Assembly (NCBI GenBank): GCA_017307755.1
Contig: JAFKGQ010000003.1
Span: forward strand, 1 to 64,000
Length of the DNA stretch: 64,000 nucleotides
Reading direction: 5' to 3'
Origin: Chitinophagaceae bacterium
Lineage (GTDB): Bacteria; Bacteroidota; Bacteroidia; Chitinophagales; Chitinophagaceae
Shown here: positions 53,317 through 62,278 of the stretch, in pieces
How positions within the stretch are numbered: position 1 is the first letter of the stretch
Layout of the letters: the number at the start of each line of letters is the position of its first letter
The notes under the pieces: generated by a model
The model's input: only the letters and a program-made list of their open reading frames with translations
The model's database searches: none
Told to the model about the DNA's origin: nothing
Position numbers and translations under genes: made by a program

Positions 53317-56217
53317 ATGGTAAAGTATGTACTCTTTGTTACGATAGCTTTGTGTTTTCATGCAACTTACTCATTTTCACAGGGAAAGATTAAAGGTTCT
53401 CTGAAGGGCGCTGTCGTGGACACCGTGGGGGGTACACAGGCCCTTAGCAATGCCACGGTTGCGCTTATGCCGGCCAAGGGGGATTCCACCGACACGGACT
53501 TTATCATTACTGACAAAAAAGGGACGTTTGCTTTCAAGGGGCTGGATTCGGGGACCTATCACCTGGAGATCTCCTACCAGGGGTATGACCCCATCCGGAG
53601 GACCATTGTCATTAGCGCTACGTCCCCTGACCATGATCTGGCCATATTATATATGCAGCGCAGCAATGATATGATGCAGGCGGTAGTTGTTCAGCGGCCT
53701 CCTATCAGCATCAAGAAGGATACGGTGGAGTACAATGCCGGAATGTTCGCCACCAAGCCCAATGCGGTAGCGGAGGACCTGTTGAAAAAAATGCCGGGTA
53801 TACAGGTGGACAAAAGCGGTACGGTCACGGCGCAGGGTGAGACAGTCCAGCGGGTGATGGTCAACGGCAAACGGTTTTTTAGCGATGATCCCAAGATGGC
53901 GACACGCAACCTGCCTCCTGAAATTATCGATAAGATCCAGGTATTTGACGATCTGAGCGACCAGAGCAAATTCACCGGATTTGACGATGGCAATCGTGTC
54001 AAGACCATCAATATTGTCACAAAGAAGGATAAACGGCAGGGCTATTTTGGTAAACTTGCCGCCGGCGCCGGAACGAACGAGAACTATGATGAGGTCGTCA
54101 ACTTGCATCGATTTGACGGCGAACAACAGATCTCCCTTCTGGGTCAGGCCAATGACATCAATAAGCAGAATTTCACCCAGGCGGATATTTTTGGTTCGGG
54201 TGGCGGACGTCGCGGCGGTGGGGGAGGATTTAATGGTGGCGGCGGAGGTGGCGGAAACAGCAGCAGCGGCATCACCACTGTCTGGGCCGGCGGGGCCAAT
54301 TACCGGAATGCGCTGAACTCCAAGACGGACCTGACGGCGAGCTATTTTTACAACCAGCAGCATGTCTCTGTCGTCCAGCAGGACAGCATCATCAAACCGA
54401 CCAGCCAGGACACTACCCAAACCAGTGCGGGAAACAATTATAGCCTGTCGAGAAGCGAGAACCACCGGATCTTTGCCAACCTGGAAGAACGTTTTGACAG
54501 CAGCAACTCCCTTGTATTCCGGCCCAATGTGACCTTCCAGCACAGCTCACCCAAAGGGTCTTCTTCCAGTTATTCGGTGGATAACTTTGGCAATAATATC
54601 AACCAGTCGATCTCCAATAACAATAGCTATACGCAAGGCTTTAATATCAATGGCACCAACCTCCAGGTGCGGCACAAGTTTAAAAAACCTTACCGGACCG
54701 TCTCGCTGGACATGAATATAACGTCCAGTGTCAACACCGGCACGGGATTTAACAATGCCATCAATACTTTATACAAGCTGGGCAGGGTGGATACGCTGAA
54801 CCAGTACTATACCAACTCTTATCATGGTACGACCCTGAGCCCGACCTTATCCTATACTGAACCTATCGCCAAGGACCAGATACTGGAGTTTAATTATAAT
54901 CACTCCTATACCAACAACAAGACCCTGAACAATACTTTTGATTTTTCCCCGGCGACGCAAGGTTATACGAGATTTGACAGCCTGTTCAGCAACTCCTATA
55001 AATTCCTCTCCAATTCGGACAGGTTTACCCTAAACTACCGGATCCAGAATCCCAAGTTTAATTTTTCCGCCGGATCGGGCGTACAATTCACCAATTACAA
55101 TAGCCAGAACCTTACAAAAGGCATTACGGTGGCTCGCAATTATGTAAATCTCACACCCTCCGTGAATTTTCAGTACCTGTGGTCCCGGACCTCTCATCTC
55201 CGGGTGTTCTATTCCGGCAGGACGGGTCAGCCTTCTGCCTCGCAGCTGCAGCCGCTGACCACTACAGGGGACCAGATCAGCTATACAGTGGGTAACCCGG
55301 ACCTGCGGCCCCAGTTCACCCATAGCCTGCGGGTCCTGTACACCAATTTTCAGCCGGCGAGCCAGCGGGTGCTTTTTGCTACGCTCAACGCCAGCACGAC
55401 TGTCAACGACATCCAGACCCTTTTCTGGTACAATGCGAAGGGGGGGCAGACAACCACTTATGTCAACCTGAACGGCACCTGGAATGTGTCCGGCTATTTC
55501 AATTACGGCTTCCCCCTGAAGAAGCCCAAATCAAATCTGAACTTTATCACCAACGTAAACTATTCACAAAGCCAATCGTTATGGTCGCAGGATTCCCTGT
55601 CGGCATTAGCCGGGAACTATCAGCACCTTTTTGTGCATAATACAACCATGACAGAGACGGTGAGCTGGACGACGAATATCAAAAAGAACTTCGATATGAA
55701 CTTCAGCTCCGCCACCACATATAATATCGCCAGAAGACAGTCGGCCCTTACGCAAAAGAACCCGACCACAGGGAGCAACAATAACCTGAATTATTTTACG
55801 GAGGTGCTTTCGGCGGAGATCACGGCCTACACAAACAGCGGCTGGCTGATAGCGACCACTTTCGACTACACGTATACCGACAACCAGGCCAGCGGGTATA
55901 ATGCCAGCGTACCCCTGTTGAATCCCAGCATCGCCAAACAGCTGTTCAAGAAAAAGAATGGGGAGCTGCGGCTGACGGTGTTCGATCTGCTGAACCAGAA
56001 TGTGTCTGTGACCAAGTCGGTGAATGCCCAGGGACAGATCACCTACAACCGGACCAATGTGCTGACCCGCTATGCCATGTTGACCTTTACATATAACCTC
56101 AACAATTTTGCCGGCGCTAATCAGCGGCGGATGCCGGGCTTCTTCCCCGGCCGTCGTGGCATGGGCGGGTTCCGTGATGGGAGTGGAGGCGGATTCAGGG
56201 GAGGGCCGTTGGAGTAA
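53317..56217 (+). CDS. TonB-receptor-like outer-membrane beta-barrel protein
   Basis: 966 residues from ATG 53317 (MVKYVLFVTIALCF, cleavage near FSQ). The carboxypeptidase-like regulatory domain (KGTFAFKGLDSGTYHLEISY) is at about 20-105. The plug-like region follows, with LLKKMPGIQVDKSGTV, VMVNGKRFFSDDPKMATRNL and KFTGFDDGNRVKTINIVTKK. A large barrel runs from ~250 to the end. Residues about 293-315 are Gly-rich (FGSGGGRRGGGGGFNGGGG), and the C-terminus is Gly/Arg-rich (RRMPGFFPGRRGMGGF). It lacks the usual SusC plug details and has no SusD partner. The layout equals its paralogue at 58451. Confidence 0.88.
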   Translation: MVKYVLFVTIALCFHATYSFSQGKIKGSLKGAVVDTVGGTQALSNATVALMPAKGDSTDTDFIITDKKGTFAFKGLDSGTYHLEISYQGYDPIRRTIVISATSPDHDLAILYMQRSNDMMQAVVVQRPPISIKKDTVEYNAGMFATKPNAVAEDLLKKMPGIQVDKSGTVTAQGETVQRVMVNGKRFFSDDPKMATRNLPPEIIDKIQVFDDLSDQSKFTGFDDGNRVKTINIVTKKDKRQGYFGKLAAGAGTNENYDEVVNLHRFDGEQQISLLGQANDINKQNFTQADIFGSGGGRRGGGGGFNGGGGGGGNSSSGITTVWAGGANYRNALNSKTDLTASYFYNQQHVSVVQQDSIIKPTSQDTTQTSAGNNYSLSRSENHRIFANLEERFDSSNSLVFRPNVTFQHSSPKGSSSSYSVDNFGNNINQSISNNNSYTQGFNINGTNLQVRHKFKKPYRTVSLDMNITSSVNTGTGFNNAINTLYKLGRVDTLNQYYTNSYHGTTLSPTLSYTEPIAKDQILEFNYNHSYTNNKTLNNTFDFSPATQGYTRFDSLFSNSYKFLSNSDRFTLNYRIQNPKFNFSAGSGVQFTNYNSQNLTKGITVARNYVNLTPSVNFQYLWSRTSHLRVFYSGRTGQPSASQLQPLTTTGDQISYTVGNPDLRPQFTHSLRVLYTNFQPASQRVLFATLNASTTVNDIQTLFWYNAKGGQTTTYVNLNGTWNVSGYFNYGFPLKKPKSNLNFITNVNYSQSQSLWSQDSLSALAGNYQHLFVHNTTMTETVSWTTNIKKNFDMNFSSATTYNIARRQSALTQKNPTTGSNNNLNYFTEVLSAEITAYTNSGWLIATTFDYTYTDNQASGYNASVPLLNPSIAKQLFKKKNGELRLTVFDLLNQNVSVTKSVNAQGQITYNRTNVLTRYAMLTFTYNLNNFAGANQRRMPGFFPGRRGMGGFRDGSGGGFRGGPLE

Positions 56218-56221
56218 AAAG

Positions 56222-56252
56222 CAAAAAAAAACCGCCAGACGGCGGTTTTTTT
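56222..56252. terminator. Bidirectional terminator
   Basis: ACCGCC-AGAC-GGCGGT extended by A8/T7 on the two sides. It begins 5 bases after the barrel gene's stop and serves the convergent small gene too. Confidence 0.85.
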
Positions 56253-56259
56253 ATAATTA

Positions 56260-56427
56260 TTATTTTCTGCGCATGTGGTGATAATCTGTATGAGTCACCG
56301 GCGACTGGCCCATTAGGATGACGGACAATATAGTACCCAGGAAACGGGAAATTTTTGAAGAGGGCCTGTATATGTCCTTGTAAATCTTTGCATTGCGTGT
56401 GTCGAAAGACATGTGGTCCTTATTCAT
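56260..56427 (-). CDS. Small 55-residue protein, probably membrane-associated
   Basis: The minus-strand frame from ATG 56427 reads MNKDHMSFDTRNAKIYKDIY, RPSSKISRFLGTILSVILMG, QSPVTHTDYHHMRRK and stop. It has a basic middle followed by a short hydrophobic stretch (FLGTILSVILMG) and a His/Arg-rich tail. It ends 8 bases from the shared terminator, which would suit a real transcript. Its size is below common gene-finder limits. Function unknown. Confidence 0.55.
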   Translation of the reverse strand: MNKDHMSFDTRNAKIYKDIYRPSSKISRFLGTILSVILMGQSPVTHTDYHHMRRK

Positions 56428-56596
56428 TTGACATTGGGGTTTTAGATTGTTTTAAGTAGTAATCAGAGTATAATAACAGTATATAACGTGAATGTACAAA
56501 AATATTGTACAAGTTATCCACAATACTTTGTTAAACCACGTAATTTTCCTATTGCAAGGGGGCATGAATTGTTGTATTTTGCCGAAAATCCTTTCT

Positions 56597-57169
56597 ATGA
56601 GAAACGCTACTATCACGATTGCGACCATGTTGCTTTCGGGTGCACTCTCGGCGCAGGGGGTTTTTTCCAATAAGACCCAATCCGTACTTGAAAAAGTCAT
56701 CCAGGATTATCCGAATCATTTTCATAACATCAGGGGCGAGTTGATCAGCCAGGCGCAGAAGATGGCTGAATACAAGTCAACCTTACAATTGCCCGGCAGT
56801 CCTTCCTCTATGGTGGTGCTGACAGGAAATACGGGAGCTGCGGCCAGTGAAGGCTATAGCTGGACCTGTACTGTCCTGGAAACAGAAAGCTTCGACAAGG
56901 CGCGCGAACGTTTTCACAACATTTATGGAGAACTGAGCAACAGCATCATCACGTTAGGTACGCAAAAGACCTTTATCTTAAACGGTCAATATGAAGACCC
57001 CGTCCCGGACAAAAAACCCGCCCGGGTCGTCTTTTCCCTTCTGCCCGGCGTCGGCGATTTGAAGAGGCTGCGGGTAGAGCTTTTATTGCGACAGGAAGAT
57101 AAGGGGTATAAGATATTGCTATCCGTGAATGATCATGATCCCATGCTGGGGGCGATCACTTTGGACTGA
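56597..57169 (+). CDS. Small secreted hypothetical protein
   Basis: 190 residues from ATG 56597, which begins a signal peptide (MRNATITIATMLLSGALSAQ); a longer frame from 56492 is rejected since it adds a non-signal leader. The mature protein (QSVLEKVIQDYPNHFHNIRG, SWTCTVLETESFDKARERFH, ARVVFSLLPGVGDLKRLRVE) has an alpha/beta pattern and no motif I know. Its last 14 bases overlap the convergent membrane-protein gene. Confidence 0.75.
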   Translation: MRNATITIATMLLSGALSAQGVFSNKTQSVLEKVIQDYPNHFHNIRGELISQAQKMAEYKSTLQLPGSPSSMVVLTGNTGAAASEGYSWTCTVLETESFDKARERFHNIYGELSNSIITLGTQKTFILNGQYEDPVPDKKPARVVFSLLPGVGDLKRLRVELLLRQEDKGYKILLSVNDHDPMLGAITLD

Positions 57170-58337
57170 TCTTAACATCCTCTACTTTTAGGAAATACCA
57201 GGGTACGCCCCATTGTCCTTTTCTTAAGAATACCGTCAGGTCATCGTGTGTGTTTACCTGATTGTAAAAACTTTTTGACACGGACAGCTCATTCCCGTCC
57301 GCATACTTGCCCCAGGGGGAAAGCGACAAGTAATAGCTGGTGGACTTGCCGCTGCTGATCCGTTTGTGCGTGACCTTTACGTGATAGGCGTGGTCGAATG
57401 ACCGGTCATACCGGCAATTGGAAAAGATCAGCAGGGAATAACTATACATACCAGCAATGGCAAAGACAATACCATATACTAATACTTTGCCCGAAGTGGC
57501 GATTGCCTGTCTGCAGGCGGTGATGCTAATGACCGTGACCGTCAGGGTAATTCCCAGCAACAGCGACCAGGCATGTTGTCCAAACGCATACAGGCTGTAA
57601 GCGTTCAGCACCGTTACAAGGGCGGCGAGGATGGTCAAAAAGATCAGGTACACCAGGGACGGATAGGGGCTGCTTTTTGTTTTGTACAGCTTCATCAGAC
57701 CTTTGTAATACCAGGTGATATATACGGCGATCCAGGGCGCCGCCAGCAGGATGATCATTATTAGGTCAAAAGGCTCCGGATCGAACAATGCCCAGAAAAA
57801 CAGCAGGGCGCCTGCACCGGTGGCGATATAACTGATCCTTTTAGCCGTCGCCAGCCTGGATGCGCGGTCCTCTCTTGTCAGACCGAACTGATCGTTGTCC
57901 AGCAGGGCCTCTGTCTCATTGGCCTTGTCCCGTTCGTCGACATCTTCGTATTTTTCCTGGAACCAGCCGATCAGCTCCTCTCTCCGTTCGAGATACTGAG
58001 GCAGCTGTATGGATCTGTCCCCCTTTTTTAATACGATAAAAAAGGTGTTCTTATCTCCTGTACGATAGCCGTCGATCTCTTTTAGTAAGACCGAACGTGT
58101 CTTCCGCAGTCGTACGATCCTCAAATTGTACCCATCGATAATGAACAGCGTGCGAATGGTGTCGAGATAGGTGATCGTCCCCAGGCTAATTAAAAAGATG
58201 GCCAGGAAAATACCCAGGCCAGCCGGAAAGGTTGGGCCCGTGAAAGCTTTTATAAGAAAGAAGACCCCTCCGATGATCAAGACAGCCCCGAAGACGGCGA
58301 CAGTGATCCTCCAGCCTTTGGCAATACGATATTCCAT
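57156..58337 (-). CDS. Polytopic membrane protein with cytoplasmic PH-like part
   Basis: 393 residues from ATG 58337 (MEYRIAKGWRITVAV). Two N-terminal membrane segments (about 10-60) are followed by a soluble stretch (LFIIDGYNLRIVRLRKTRSV, LLKEIDGYRTGDKNTFFIVL) that looks like a bacterial PH domain. About six more membrane segments span 165-320, and a C-terminal soluble piece (LSLSPWGKYADGNELSVSKS) ends it. No catalytic motif. Divergent from the second barrel gene with 113 bases between. Confidence 0.75.
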   Translation of the reverse strand: MEYRIAKGWRITVAVFGAVLIIGGVFFLIKAFTGPTFPAGLGIFLAIFLISLGTITYLDTIRTLFIIDGYNLRIVRLRKTRSVLLKEIDGYRTGDKNTFFIVLKKGDRSIQLPQYLERREELIGWFQEKYEDVDERDKANETEALLDNDQFGLTREDRASRLATAKRISYIATGAGALLFFWALFDPEPFDLIMIILLAAPWIAVYITWYYKGLMKLYKTKSSPYPSLVYLIFLTILAALVTVLNAYSLYAFGQHAWSLLLGITLTVTVISITACRQAIATSGKVLVYGIVFAIAGMYSYSLLIFSNCRYDRSFDHAYHVKVTHKRISSGKSTSYYLSLSPWGKYADGNELSVSKSFYNQVNTHDDLTVFLRKGQWGVPWYFLKVEDVKISPK

Positions 58338-58450
58338 GGGGATCAAAATAGATAAATATTGAAATTATTCAAAGTTTTAACCTTGGTTAACCTTACATCC
58401 AAGCTGATTAACCTGCCGGGCCGGTGTGTACAGGTATTTTCGTTGTCTAT

Positions 58451-61264
58451 ATGGCAACCAAATACTTTTATGCTCTTTTGCTTTGTATTTCAGGGCTGCA
58501 AGCGCTTGCACAGTCCGGCGGCAACGTCCATGGCAAATTAAAGGATACAGCAGCGCATGCACCCGTGTCAGATGCCACTGTAACGGTGCTGTACACTCGG
58601 GACTCTTCCCTGGCGGGGTTTGGCCGAAGTACAGCCACTGGCGCTTTTCTGGTATCGAGGTTGGGAAATGGGACCTACCGGCTATTGATATCCCATGTGG
58701 GTTACAGACCTGTGAGCCGGAGTTTTGTCGTTTCAGACCTGGTAAAGGACGTCGACCTTGGAGAGATCGTCCTCCCGGCGGGCAGCAGCGTGCTGGACTC
58801 CGTCACTGTGCGGCAGGAGGCGCCCCCTGTCACTATCCGGCATGACACCATCGAGTTCAATGCCGCCTCATTCCGCACGAAACCCGAGGCAGTGGTGGAA
58901 GACCTTTTAAAAAAACTCCCCGGCGTACAGGTGGACAAGGATGGCAATATCAAGGCTAATGGCCAGCAGGTAAAAAAAGTGCTGGTAGATGGAAAGGAGT
59001 TTTTTGGGAATGACCCCAAGATCGCCTCCAGGAACCTTCCGGCCGACGTGGTGGACAAGGTGCAGGTGTTCGACAAAAAATCAGACCAGAGCCAGTTTAC
59101 CGGATTTGATGATGGCAATAGCCAGCGGACGATCAACCTCACCATCAAAAAAGAGAAGAAGCATGGCCTTTTTGGCAAACTGACGGCCGGCGGTGGAGAC
59201 AGCCGGTACGAATCGAAATTCAATCTCAACCAATTCCGGGACAACCGTCAGCTATCGGCCCTGGGTATGTGGAACAATACTAATAAACAGGGCTTTTCCT
59301 TTCAGGATGTGCTGGGCTTTAACAATGGAGGAAGCATGGGTGGCGGGACCGGCGGCGGCAGGATAACAGTAGACGGTAACCAGACCATACCGATACAGGA
59401 CCTGGCGCAAAACAACCAGGCGATCACCACAACCAGGGCGGGAGGGATAAATTTTAACGACACGTGGAAGGGAGGAACGGAGGTCGGCGGGAACTATTTC
59501 TACAACCAGGCAGAGGACCATATCCGGCAAACTGACGCTAAACAATACCTTTCCCCCCAGAACTCCTTTAACCAGGATCACACGGGCGCCACCGACAGGA
59601 ATAATGAGAATCAGCGAATCAATCTCTTCACCGACACCCGTCTGGATAGTCTTAATTCCGTGAAATTTACCAGCTCTTTTACCTATCAGCGCAGCAACAG
59701 TCGTTCGTCCGCCATTGACAGCTCACGTTCCAGGGACGGCAACGAGCTGCTGAATACGGGCGCTTCCAATACAATGTCTCATACCAGCGGGTATAACTGG
59801 ACAAACAATGCGCTGTTCAGACACAAGTTTTTGAAAAAAGGGAGGACCTTGTCCGCCAACCTCTCCTTTGGTCTGAACAATAGTTCCGGCGGGGGGAAGC
59901 TGTATTCGGTGAATCATTTTTATAAAGCAGGGACAGCGGATACCCTCAACCAGGTGTACGACCAGTCAGGGAACGGGAACAATTACGCGGCCGTCATCAC
60001 CTACACCGAACCCTTGTCCAAAAGGTCGTTGCTGGAGGCGAACTATAATTTTTATCAGAGCCACTCCCTGGCGGGCAAACAGACTTTTGACGCGGACATA
60101 ACCGGAAAATTTACGGTACCCAATCAGCAACAGACAAGTGATCTCCGTAATACGTATACTTATCACCGGGAAGGGCTGGCTTTTCGTCACCAGCTGGCGG
60201 GGCTGAGCTTTACAGCAGGCCTTACGCTGCAGCAGGCTTCGTCCCTGAACGCATTTAACTACATCGGCCAGGACAGCCTGCTACGGCAAACTTTCCGGAA
60301 CCTGCTGCCGAACGGCTTTATCCAATACGAGATCAATAAATACCGTAACCTTCGTCTCCAGTATACGACCTATACCAACCAGCCATCCCTTACCCAGCTG
60401 CAACCTGTGCCGGACAATTCCGACCCCTTAAATATCAAGGCGGGCAATCCGGGTCTGCAACAGGAATATTATCACTCCCTACAGATGAACTACATCGCCT
60501 TTGACCCTTTCAGACGAACCAGTTTTTTTGCCATGCTGAACTACAACGGCATACGGCATCGGATCGTAAATGACGACGAGTTCGACAGTGCCGGAGTTCG
60601 GACTTCCCGGTCCGTGAACCTGGACGGTCTTTACCAGGCGGGCGGGTTTATATCCTGGGATTTTCCCATACGGGCGCTCAAAAGCACGGTAAATCTAAAA
60701 AGCGAGCTGCAATACGATCATAATGCCAGCCTGGTCAACGGCGCCCGGAACAATGGCAATACCTGGACGGCCGGCCAGGGAGCCGACCTGCAATTCTCCT
60801 ATAAAGAGCTGCTGGATATCAGCGGCGGTGGGAGAGTTGAGTATAATGACGCCCGTTATTCGCTGCAACCGGGACAAAACCAGCATTACTGGACGGAGAC
60901 ATATACATTTGATATCAACTGGTATCTGACGCGGGTGTTAAGCTTTGCCAGCGATTTAAACTATACCCATCGCAGTGGACTCCCTCCGGGCTATAACAGC
61001 AGCCCCCTGGTGTGGAATGCGGGTCTGGCGGCACAGGTATTCCGGAATAAGAAAGGGCTGTTCCGATTGCAGGTGTTCGATATCCTCCGGCAGAATACGG
61101 GCTTTTCCCGGAACACCAGTCAAAACTATATCGACGACGTATCTTACAAGGTTTTGAATCGGTACTGGCTCCTGAGCTTTACGTACAGCATCAACCGATT
61201 TGCCGGACGGGCGGTGAAGGGAGGTATTGACCGGCGGGGGCCGGATATCAAGATCGTACGGTAG
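58451..61264 (+). CDS. TonB-receptor-like outer-membrane beta-barrel protein (paralogue)
   Basis: 937 residues from ATG 58451 (MATKYFYALLLCIS, cleavage near LAQ). Regulatory domain GAFLVSRLGNGTYRLLISHV, plug-like LLKKLPGVQVDKDGNI, VLVDGKEFFGNDPKIASRNL, QFTGFDDGNSQRTINLTIKK, then a barrel of about 680 residues. A Gly-rich patch (NNGGSMGGGTGGGR) stands at the same place (~293-304) as in the paralogue at 53317. No SusD, no visible regulator. Probably binds or transports a large or rare solute, or acts as a surface scaffold. It converges on the NTF2-like gene with a single base between stops. Confidence 0.88.
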   Translation: MATKYFYALLLCISGLQALAQSGGNVHGKLKDTAAHAPVSDATVTVLYTRDSSLAGFGRSTATGAFLVSRLGNGTYRLLISHVGYRPVSRSFVVSDLVKDVDLGEIVLPAGSSVLDSVTVRQEAPPVTIRHDTIEFNAASFRTKPEAVVEDLLKKLPGVQVDKDGNIKANGQQVKKVLVDGKEFFGNDPKIASRNLPADVVDKVQVFDKKSDQSQFTGFDDGNSQRTINLTIKKEKKHGLFGKLTAGGGDSRYESKFNLNQFRDNRQLSALGMWNNTNKQGFSFQDVLGFNNGGSMGGGTGGGRITVDGNQTIPIQDLAQNNQAITTTRAGGINFNDTWKGGTEVGGNYFYNQAEDHIRQTDAKQYLSPQNSFNQDHTGATDRNNENQRINLFTDTRLDSLNSVKFTSSFTYQRSNSRSSAIDSSRSRDGNELLNTGASNTMSHTSGYNWTNNALFRHKFLKKGRTLSANLSFGLNNSSGGGKLYSVNHFYKAGTADTLNQVYDQSGNGNNYAAVITYTEPLSKRSLLEANYNFYQSHSLAGKQTFDADITGKFTVPNQQQTSDLRNTYTYHREGLAFRHQLAGLSFTAGLTLQQASSLNAFNYIGQDSLLRQTFRNLLPNGFIQYEINKYRNLRLQYTTYTNQPSLTQLQPVPDNSDPLNIKAGNPGLQQEYYHSLQMNYIAFDPFRRTSFFAMLNYNGIRHRIVNDDEFDSAGVRTSRSVNLDGLYQAGGFISWDFPIRALKSTVNLKSELQYDHNASLVNGARNNGNTWTAGQGADLQFSYKELLDISGGGRVEYNDARYSLQPGQNQHYWTETYTFDINWYLTRVLSFASDLNYTHRSGLPPGYNSSPLVWNAGLAAQVFRNKKGLFRLQVFDILRQNTGFSRNTSQNYIDDVSYKVLNRYWLLSFTYSINRFAGRAVKGGIDRRGPDIKIVR

Positions 61265-61265
61265 A

Positions 61266-61679
61266 TCATCGTTGAAGCTGCACCTTCATCGTCTCTCCAT
61301 CCACCGGTCCGGAAGTATGCTCGTGGACGATCTTCCAGGCGCCCTCTTTTTTTTCGGCTACCCAGGTCAGACGGTTTTGCAGATGACGCAGCTCCTCTCC
61401 TTTTTCCGACACGGCGGCAAACCGTGCGTAAGCAGTGGCGACAGCCATTTCGCCGGCGACCCGGATCCGGATGTCATCGAAGGTGACGACGACCTGTTCT
61501 GTCCCCAGGGATGAGAACCAGTCACTCGCCATTTTCCGCCAGGGAGTAAGACCGTCATAGGTCCATTCCCACATGTCGAAGATGCGGACATCGTCATCGA
61601 ATATAGAAAGGAAGGCGTCGAGGTCCTTGCGGAGGACCGAGGTCTTGTAAGTGTCAAATAAGGATTCGATCTCTTTCAT
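61266..61679 (-). CDS. NTF2-like / SnoaL-type protein
   Basis: 137 residues from ATG 61679 (MKEIESLFDTYKTSVL); the upstream frame overlaps the preceding gene. The cone-like fold pattern is seen in KDLDAFLSIFDDDVRIFDMW, TPWRKMASDWFSSL, MAVATAYARFAAVSEKGEEL and RLTWVAEKKEGAWKIVHEHT with SGP. These are the DUF4440/SnoaL_3 blocks. Substrate or ligand unknown. 10 bases after the endonuclease gene, so likely co-transcribed with it. Confidence 0.88.
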   Translation of the reverse strand: MKEIESLFDTYKTSVLRKDLDAFLSIFDDDVRIFDMWEWTYDGLTPWRKMASDWFSSLGTEQVVVTFDDIRIRVAGEMAVATAYARFAAVSEKGEELRHLQNRLTWVAEKKEGAWKIVHEHTSGPVDGETMKVQLQR

Positions 61680-61689
61680 GCTTATTGGT

Positions 61690-62226
61690 TTATTGACCAG
61701 GGTTGTGACCTTCAGGATCATTGTTTGGTTTACGAATATCCATATTTTTCATGCCATACAAAATCGGTTCTTTAAAAACTGTACTACATGAATATCTAAG
61801 TGACCGGAAATCTATAGGGTCGTCTGTTATTAAACCTGTTTTACCCGACCTGACTGTTATTAAAGAGATACCATGACTATATGCGTAAGAGATTGCCCCA
61901 GACTGAAAGTCAGACGTTGAAAAGATAATTCCTTTATGTGCTCCGGTAGATTGAATTTTGTCATGAAGAATTTGTACTACTTCCCTTTTAACCGGCCATT
62001 TATGGCGCTTGCACTCGATCAGTACCAAAAAATAACAATTTAGCGCCTCAAATGTGGCTTTGATATCTATTTGAAAACTCCCGTCGTGTGTTTCAATTAG
62101 TGTGTTATGGATCACCTCAAAGTCAAATAAATTCTTTCCAATTTCTTTAAGATATTCATAGACAAGCTTTTCAAACTCTTCCGGAGTAATATTAAATTCA
62201 AAATCTTCAACATCGGGTGAGGCCAT
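61690..62226 (-). CDS. Mrr-like restriction endonuclease domain protein
   Basis: 178 residues, about the catalytic domain alone. FNITPEEFEKLVYEYLKEIG starts the Mrr_cat fold; Asp is in GSFQIDIKATFEAL and Glu-x-Lys in YFLVLIECKRHKWPVKREVV, giving the PD-(D/E)xK triad. HDKIQSTGAHKGIIFSTSDF completes the domain. Mrr-type enzymes cut modified DNA, but this single-domain form has no separate DNA-recognition domain. It is AT-richer than its neighbours, which suggests transfer. Confidence 0.88.
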   Translation of the reverse strand: MASPDVEDFEFNITPEEFEKLVYEYLKEIGKNLFDFEVIHNTLIETHDGSFQIDIKATFEALNCYFLVLIECKRHKWPVKREVVQILHDKIQSTGAHKGIIFSTSDFQSGAISYAYSHGISLITVRSGKTGLITDDPIDFRSLRYSCSTVFKEPILYGMKNMDIRKPNNDPEGHNPGQ

Positions 62227-62278
62227 AATGTAAAAAATAAAGATTATTGCAGAATTTAATTCAACCGGGTATACCCAA

